Positions 58,954 through 64,000 of a stretch of DNA of 64,000 bases are shown piece after piece. The position numbers were made by a program, and so were the translations under genes. This DNA comes from Candidatus Saccharicenans sp. Its GTDB lineage: Bacteria > Acidobacteriota > Aminicenantia > Aminicenantales > Saccharicenantaceae. The notes under the pieces were generated by a model. It saw nothing but the letters and a program-made list of their open reading frames with translations. It made no database searches and was not told where the DNA came from. Location of the stretch: positions 1-64,000 of the forward strand of contig JAOAIU010000027.1 in the NCBI GenBank assembly GCA_026414545.1, written 5' to 3'. Within the stretch, counting starts at the first letter, position 1. The number at the start of each line of letters is the position of its first letter.

Positions 58954-60081
58954 ATGGACCGCCGCGATTTCCTGAAATGTTCGCTCTCAGGCTGCAGCCT
59001 GTGTCTGCTGCCCTGGCTTTCTGCCTCAGGCAATTTTTTGGCCAGCGGTCCCCTTCCGGGCGCCGGTCTGTCCCGGGTAGAAGCCCGGTATTATCAGAAG
59101 CTGCCCGACCGGGAAATTAAGTGCAACCTCTGCCCGCGGTTCTGCCAGCTCGGGGACAAGGAAAGGGGATTTTGCGGGGTGAGGGAGAACCAGGACGGAA
59201 AATACTATACCCTGGTCTATGGCCAGGTAGCCAGTCTGAACGTCGACCCCATAGAAAAGAAACCCTTTTTCCACTTCCTGCCAGGCTCCGAGGCTTTTTC
59301 CCTGGCTACTGCCGGCTGCAACCTCAGCTGCAAGTTCTGCCAGAACTGGGAAATTTCCCAGATGCGCCCGGAACAGGTCAAAAACATCAGCCTCCTGCCC
59401 GAAGCTCTGGTAGCCTCCTGTGAGCGGTATGATTGCCCGGTCATCGCTTACACCTACACCGAGCCCGTTGTCTTCTTTGAATACATGTACGACAGCAGCC
59501 TGCTGGCCAGGAAAAAGGGCATCCGGAACGTGGTGGTAACCGCCGGCTACATCAACCCGGAGCCTCTGGCCGACTTGCTCCGGGTGGTGGAAGCCATAAA
59601 GGTGGACCTCAAGGCCTTTAACCAGAATTTTTATCGCGAATACGTCCGGGGAGAACTACAGCCTGTACTCCAGACCATAAAGCAAATTGCCCGCTCTGGG
59701 ACCTGGTTAGAAATCGTCTACCTGGTAATTCCCACCCTCAACGATAACCCCTCCGAAATCCGGGACATGTGCCGTTATCTCAAGAACGAAATCGGGCCAG
59801 ATTACCCGATTCATTTTTCCCGCTTCCAGCCCATGTACCTGGTCAAGAACCTGCCGCCAACGCCCGTTTCCACCCTGGAAAAGCTCCGGGAGGTAGCCCT
59901 GGCCGAAGGTCTGCACCATGTCTACGTTGGCAACGTTCCCGGTCATCCCGGAGAAAACACCTATTGCCCCAAATGTGGTAAATTAATAATCGAAAGATAC
60001 GGTTATGTCATCAGAAAAAGGGAAATGAGCGGGAACAAATGTCGCTATTGCGGTCAGGTCATTTCGGGGGTCTGGAGCTAG
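58954..60081 (+). CDS. amrS: AmmeMemoRadiSam-type radical SAM protein (AmrS), Tat-like N-terminus
   Basis: A 375-residue radical SAM protein. It has an N-terminal RRDFLK motif and a hydrophobic Cys-rich stretch (CSLSGCSLCLLPWLSASG), a conserved Cys pattern CNLCPRFC and CGVRENQDG near 57-80, the radical SAM CNLSCKFCQNW motif (C122, C126, C129) that binds the 4Fe-4S cluster, a TIM-barrel half and a C-terminal zinc-ribbon-like tail (CPKCGK ... CRYCGQV). This matches the radical SAM component of the AmmeMemoRadiSam system, whose product is unknown. The AMMECR1 and Memo partners are not in the window. The start follows AAAAAGGA. It overlaps the next gene by 43 bases. Confidence 0.85.
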   Translation: MDRRDFLKCSLSGCSLCLLPWLSASGNFLASGPLPGAGLSRVEARYYQKLPDREIKCNLCPRFCQLGDKERGFCGVRENQDGKYYTLVYGQVASLNVDPIEKKPFFHFLPGSEAFSLATAGCNLSCKFCQNWEISQMRPEQVKNISLLPEALVASCERYDCPVIAYTYTEPVVFFEYMYDSSLLARKKGIRNVVVTAGYINPEPLADLLRVVEAIKVDLKAFNQNFYREYVRGELQPVLQTIKQIARSGTWLEIVYLVIPTLNDNPSEIRDMCRYLKNEIGPDYPIHFSRFQPMYLVKNLPPTPVSTLEKLREVALAEGLHHVYVGNVPGHPGENTYCPKCGKLIIERYGYVIRKREMSGNKCRYCGQVISGVWS

Positions 60082-62216
60082 AGAATCCCTTCTGGCCCTT
60101 TCTGCTGGGCTTCCTGTCCACCTCTTTCCAGGTAATCCTCCTCAGAGAGTTCGAGGTCCGTTTCCAGGGTAACGAGCTCGTCTATGGGCTGGTCCTGGCT
60201 TTCTGGCTGCTGGGAGGCGGTCTGGGCAGCTTGCTGGCCGAGAAAAAATTCCGGGTTGCAATTTCAACGACCGCTTTCTACCGGGGCCTGATAATCATCA
60301 CCGGAATTCTTCTGGTCCTTCTCAGGCTGGCCAGGTTTATTTTCGGTCTTCTGCCGGCGGAGATGACCGGCCCCGGGCCTCTTCTGCTGACCTCCTGGTT
60401 GATTTCTTTTGCTCTCAGCCTGCCTCTGGGAGCGTTGTTTGTCTACAACGTCTTCTGGCAACGCGGCCGACTGATACCTGTCTATCAGCTGGAATCCCTG
60501 GGTGCGGCCGCGGGCGGACTGCTGATCTACCTGGTCCTGACCCCCAATCTTTCCAGCTGGCAGGCGGCATCCCTGATCATCTTGCTGGCTGGACTGGCCA
60601 TCATCCTGGTGTCTGGTTTTAAGAAAATGGCAGCTCAGTTGCTCCTATTCCTGATGGCAGCCGGGTTATGGTTTGGAGACAGGCCGGTCGAAAAAATCTA
60701 CTGGAAACCGCTGCAACTGGTTGAAGTCAGGGATTCGCCCTATGCCCGTCTGCAGGTGGTCAAGACCGGAGAACTGGTTTCTTTTTACGGCAACGGCACC
60801 CTGGCCTTTAACTTCCCGGACCAGGCCTCGGCTGAGGAGGCCATCCACTTTGCCTTCCTTCAAAGACCTGAAGCGGCCAAATTACTTCTGGTCGGGGGCG
60901 GACTCAACGGCACCCTGGCCCAGGCTCTGCAGTACCCGCAGGTCAGGGTGGATTACGTAGAACTGGACCCGAGCCTGGTGAAACTGGCCCGTAAGGTGCT
61001 GGGGGACCGGCAAACCGGCCTGGGAGACCAACGGGTTGAAATTCATCTTGAGGACGGAAGAAAATTCCTGCAGACAACCCGCAAACGCTACGACCTGGTC
61101 ATCTGCAACCTGCCGGAGCCGTCCACGGCTCAGGTCAACCGTTTTTACACCGTGGAGTTTTTCAGGCAGGTCCGGGAAAGGCTGGTAGCCGAGGGAGTTT
61201 TTTCCTTTCTCCTGCCCTCCTCCGAAAGCTACCTGTCGCCGCAGAGATCAATTCTCCTGGCCTCCATTTATCATTCTCTGACGACAGTTTTTCCCCGGGT
61301 GGAAATAATTCCTGGAGACAATAATGTATTTTTGGCCTCGGCCGGTCCGCTGGATATCAACACAGACAGCCTGCTCGAGAAGTTGAACCGCTACCGGCTG
61401 AAGACGGTTTTTTTCAGACCAGAATTCCTGAGGAGTCGCCTCCATCCCCTGAAACGGGAGTACCTGCGCTCCAGCCTGCAAACTGTCGACAGGCCTCGGT
61501 TGAATTCAGACCGGCAACCGGTGAGTTATTTTTACCAGACCCTGGTCTGGAGCCAACAGTTCCACGGCTCCGTCAGCCGGGGACTGGGAAGGCTGCAGGG
61601 CCTGACCAGATTCTGGCTCTTTGACCTGCCTCTATTGTTGTTTCTTCTTTTAATTCTGTTTCTGCTTGCCTTCCGGAAAAAAAGTTCGGCGGCCTATCTG
61701 CTGCCGATTATGGTAATGGGTTTTACCACCATCGTGGCCGAAGTGGCCCTGATTCTGTCCTTTCAGAGCCGGCTGGGTCTGGTTTACAGCAAGATATCGC
61801 TTCTTTTCACCATCTTTATGGCCGGACTGTTCCTTGGTTCCAGTCTGGCCAGAAGAATGTCTCCATCTCTCGGCCTACCGCACCTGGTGGCCGTGCAGTC
61901 TGGCTTCGTGATTCTGCTGGTCCTCTCTGGCCTGGCCCCAGCAGCCGCCCCCGAGCCGGCATTTTACGGCTTGCTCCTTTTGATGGGTATTCTGGGTGGC
62001 TTCCTGTTTGTGGTCAGCAATTTCATCTACCTTCAGAATAGGGCTAGGTACGGGCTCGGTTATTCGCTGGACCTGTTCGGGTCATTTCTGGGCGCCCTGC
62101 TGGCCAGCTCGGTCTTCATTCCGCTCCTGGGACTGGAGTTGCTTTTCACTTTCCTGTTGCTGGTCAACTCCCTCTCCCTGGGGTTCACCCTGTTCAGGCT
62201 TCGCCTGACCAAATAG
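60039..62216 (+). CDS. Spermidine synthase-like membrane protein
   Basis: A 725-residue protein with several N-terminal membrane segments (about seven in residues ~10-215), a spermidine synthase-like methyltransferase-fold domain (~215-430, LLVGGGLNGTLAQ, VDYVELDPSLVKLAR and DGRKFLQTTRKRYDLVICNLPEP), and six C-terminal segments. This fused architecture is common in predicted membrane spermidine synthase-like proteins whose real substrate is unknown. The SAM-binding Gly motif is GGGLNG in place of the usual GGGxG, which may be altered. It overlaps the AmrS gene by 43 bases, so translation is coupled. Confidence 0.82.
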   Translation: MSLLRSGHFGGLELENPFWPFLLGFLSTSFQVILLREFEVRFQGNELVYGLVLAFWLLGGGLGSLLAEKKFRVAISTTAFYRGLIIITGILLVLLRLARFIFGLLPAEMTGPGPLLLTSWLISFALSLPLGALFVYNVFWQRGRLIPVYQLESLGAAAGGLLIYLVLTPNLSSWQAASLIILLAGLAIILVSGFKKMAAQLLLFLMAAGLWFGDRPVEKIYWKPLQLVEVRDSPYARLQVVKTGELVSFYGNGTLAFNFPDQASAEEAIHFAFLQRPEAAKLLLVGGGLNGTLAQALQYPQVRVDYVELDPSLVKLARKVLGDRQTGLGDQRVEIHLEDGRKFLQTTRKRYDLVICNLPEPSTAQVNRFYTVEFFRQVRERLVAEGVFSFLLPSSESYLSPQRSILLASIYHSLTTVFPRVEIIPGDNNVFLASAGPLDINTDSLLEKLNRYRLKTVFFRPEFLRSRLHPLKREYLRSSLQTVDRPRLNSDRQPVSYFYQTLVWSQQFHGSVSRGLGRLQGLTRFWLFDLPLLLFLLLILFLLAFRKKSSAAYLLPIMVMGFTTIVAEVALILSFQSRLGLVYSKISLLFTIFMAGLFLGSSLARRMSPSLGLPHLVAVQSGFVILLVLSGLAPAAAPEPAFYGLLLLMGILGGFLFVVSNFIYLQNRARYGLGYSLDLFGSFLGALLASSVFIPLLGLELLFTFLLLVNSLSLGFTLFRLRLTK

Positions 62217-62293
62217 TTGCCCGTGCAACTTTCTCTTTCAGGCCGGCTTCTATATAATAAGAATTCCGATTTTTGGGTAAACGAAACCGATTA

Positions 62294-63289
62294 ATGAGAA
62301 GCATTAAATTAAAGCCCAGTTTCCTGAGGCTAACTGCCAGATGGCGCCGGATGGACCGGAGCGAAGCCTGGCCCAAGGTCATTAGCCTGACCATTGCTAT
62401 TCTGCTTCACGTCCTGCTGATCCTTTATCTTAAGCAGGCCAAGATTATCGTCAAGATTTTACCCTTTATTAAAGAAACTGACGTGGTCATCGCCACTTAC
62501 CCGGAAGCCAGCCCACGGCCATACCTGCCCGAAGTGATCAAAGAACCGCCGGTGACCGAAGCCCAGGCTGGTGGACAGCCAGGCAGGGGCGAGCCGACCG
62601 GGAGGGGGAAGCCTGGAGGCAGGCCCGGGGCAGAAGCCCCAGGAGTTGCCGGCACTACCTCCCAGGTTTCCGGGTCGGGTCAACCATCCGTTCCTTTTGA
62701 CCTCGAAGCCTACCTGGCCGCCGGTCGGAGTGAAACCCGAACTCCGTCTGGAGTCAGGATTAATCTTTCCCGCATCAGGCCCGTTTCTGGAAAATACCGT
62801 TTCAGCCTCAAGCTTCCGGTCCGGCCCGAGCCCGAACCGGGCGAAGTCGGGGAAGCGCCACCCTCTATTAAAAGTGATGTCCTCCAATATGCTGCGCCCC
62901 GGGCCTACGAAAAGCCGGGACGGGGTCTGCATTTCACCGAGGCCGGGCGAGCTCGCCCCGGGGTGCCGGGAACGGTAACTCCGCAGGCCGTGGCCGGGTA
63001 CCGATACAATATTAAGCCCTGGGCGGAGAGAGTGGTCAACCTGGTTCAATCCAGATGGATACTTCCCCAGCTCTCCGTTATGCCGAAAAATAAGAATGTG
63101 GCTCTGATTCTGCTGGTTGATAGAGACGGGCAGTTGCAATCACTGGAAATCGCCACTTCCACCACCAGCGAAATCCTGGACCAGGCCGCCCTGACCGCTG
63201 TCCGACTCTGTGCCCCCTTCCCGCCGTTGCCCGAGGATTTCCCCGGTAAGAGTCTGGAATTTTATCTGGTGTTCACCTACCATGACTGA
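62294..63289 (+). CDS. Energy-transducing TonB family protein
   Basis: TonB transmits proton-motive force to outer-membrane receptors. The 331-residue protein has one membrane segment (VISLTIAILLHVLLILYL), a long Pro/Gly/Glu-rich periplasmic linker with GRGEPTGRGKPGGRPGAEAPG, and a C-terminal TonB domain (VVNLVQSRWILPQLSVMPKNKNVALILLVDRDGQLQSLEIATSTTSEILDQAALTAV) as in TonB. ExbB and ExbD are not nearby. The start may be TTG 62273; a TATAAT at 62253 is upstream. Its stop overlaps the next gene's start by 8 bases. Confidence 0.85.
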   Translation: MRSIKLKPSFLRLTARWRRMDRSEAWPKVISLTIAILLHVLLILYLKQAKIIVKILPFIKETDVVIATYPEASPRPYLPEVIKEPPVTEAQAGGQPGRGEPTGRGKPGGRPGAEAPGVAGTTSQVSGSGQPSVPFDLEAYLAAGRSETRTPSGVRINLSRIRPVSGKYRFSLKLPVRPEPEPGEVGEAPPSIKSDVLQYAAPRAYEKPGRGLHFTEAGRARPGVPGTVTPQAVAGYRYNIKPWAERVVNLVQSRWILPQLSVMPKNKNVALILLVDRDGQLQSLEIATSTTSEILDQAALTAVRLCAPFPPLPEDFPGKSLEFYLVFTYHD

Positions 63290-64000
63290 CCTCAAAAAGA
63301 ACCGACTTGTCATCCTGTTACTGCTGGGCTGTTTCTGTCTGGCCCTTTCCGCTCGGGCTGACTGGAAATCGCAGATAAATGAACTGCTGAAAAACAGGGA
63401 ATACGAGCCAGCTCTGAACCTGCTGGAAACCACCCTGACCGGACTGGAACAAACGGAAAAACAGGACGCCCTGGCGCTGCTTCCCTTTCTGTACTTCAAG
63501 AACAATCTTCCGGCCGAAGAAAAAAAGGCCCTGATCGATTACTTTGAAGAGTTCGGAGACTCTCAGCCGTTGCTGTCCTTCCTGGATTTTAGCGTTTTTA
63601 ATCAAGCCCTGGAGTACTGGGGCCGCTGGCGGGAGGACTTCCCGCTGGTAAGCAACTTAAATTTCCTGTTGCCCGCCTCTTCCGAAGACCGGTCCATACC
63701 TGAGGTGTTGCGCCTCGGCTTCGACCTGTCAGCTGATGCCTATTACAAGATTCAACTGGAAGGCAACCCGCTGGAGGGAGGCCTGTGGACCAAGGGAGCC
63801 CATCTCATTCAACTTCCCCTACCCTTTTATTTTGACCAGTCCTACTCTCTCAACCTTGACCTGTACCTTAAAACCAGGAGCATCACCGTCAGGAAGCGGA
63901 TCGTCCTGGAATTTGGAATTGAAAAGAGGAATATGCAAAGCCGGGAGCTTCTGGTCCAGAGACAGGAGTCCCCGCCCATCAAGAATGTTGAAGGAGAAGT
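63282..64000 (+). CDS. Exported protein, incomplete at the window edge
   Basis: An open frame beginning with ATG at 63282 (overlapping the TonB stop) runs to the end of the window, at least 239 residues. It has a signal peptide (VILLLLGCFCLALSARA) and a mature part with a helical start (SQINELLKNREYEPALNLLETTLTGLEQ, perhaps a TPR-like pair) followed by beta-rich sequence. I do not recognise the family. Position directly after TonB suggests a TonB-linked or outer-membrane related role, but this is inference only. Confidence 0.7.
   Translation, partial: MTDLKKNRLVILLLLGCFCLALSARADWKSQINELLKNREYEPALNLLETTLTGLEQTEKQDALALLPFLYFKNNLPAEEKKALIDYFEEFGDSQPLLSFLDFSVFNQALEYWGRWREDFPLVSNLNFLLPASSEDRSIPEVLRLGFDLSADAYYKIQLEGNPLEGGLWTKGAHLIQLPLPFYFDQSYSLNLDLYLKTRSITVRKRIVLEFGIEKRNMQSRELLVQRQESPPIKNVEGE

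Overview
The window is a stretch of bacterial chromosome (no rRNA, tRNA, phage, insertion sequence or CRISPR array seen) with about 58 densely packed protein genes on both strands. Base composition and codon use look even throughout (moderately GC-rich). The gene content suggests a member of Candidatus Aminicenantota or a close Acidobacteriota relative: secreted S9, M24 and D-aminoacylase peptidases, a DUF6599 protein, DUF1844, HEAT plus HD-GYP proteins, tandem alkaline-phosphatase-superfamily genes, a Tat-tagged AmrS-type radical SAM protein and a class II-like ProS. That placement is inference; no 16S gene is present to settle it.

Layout. 78-9072: L-rhamnose use (rhamnulokinase, rhamnose isomerase, GH78 rhamnosidase) interrupted by a HEAT-repeat/HD-GYP pair that shares an N-terminal domain. 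9268-11522: a GSA-aminomutase-like class III aminotransferase and a two-CXXC protein disulfide oxidoreductase. 11624-18189: three paralogous phosphodiesterase-like enzymes predicted to be cytosolic, membrane-anchored and Tat-exported respectively, followed by a 63-residue ribbon-helix-helix-like protein and an Oxa1/DUF106-like membrane protein. 18226-27179: aminotransferase, Skp/OmpH chaperone, membrane phosphoesterase, nitroreductase, S9 and M24 peptidases, a lipoprotein. 27227-30717: two coupled ABC-2 ATPase/permease pairs. 30915-35895: a second S9 peptidase, an M23 endopeptidase and a Tat-lipoprotein D-aminoacylase. 36112-40456: a 56-residue protein, rpsO-pnp and three pseudopilin-like genes. 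40481-43160 (minus): proS-pcm-DUF192. 43365-46268: two PilZ-like paralogues with related upstream regions, a LuxR-type regulator with a receiver that has lost its acceptor Asp, a canonical PilZ protein and coaE. 46372-55847: HU, NfeD-slipin-SPOR, prfB with its programmed frameshift, mazG, DUF1844-ribF-pyrR-pyrC-rnc. 55985-64000: AI-2E family transporter, DUF6599 protein, DUF362-AmrS-spermidine synthase-like operon, TonB and a truncated exported protein.

How it fits together. The enzymes point to a heterotroph that degrades peptides and rhamnose-containing glycans, has a Gram-negative type envelope (Skp, TonB, lipoproteins, pseudopilins) and uses cyclic-di-GMP signalling (HD-GYP phosphodiesterase plus PilZ proteins). 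Several start codons lie 9-11 bases after near-consensus -10 boxes, suggesting leaderless transcripts. The points most worth pursuing are the three-compartment phosphodiesterase operon with its Oxa1-like partner, the related upstream elements before the two degenerate PilZ genes, and the Tat-tagged radical SAM operon.
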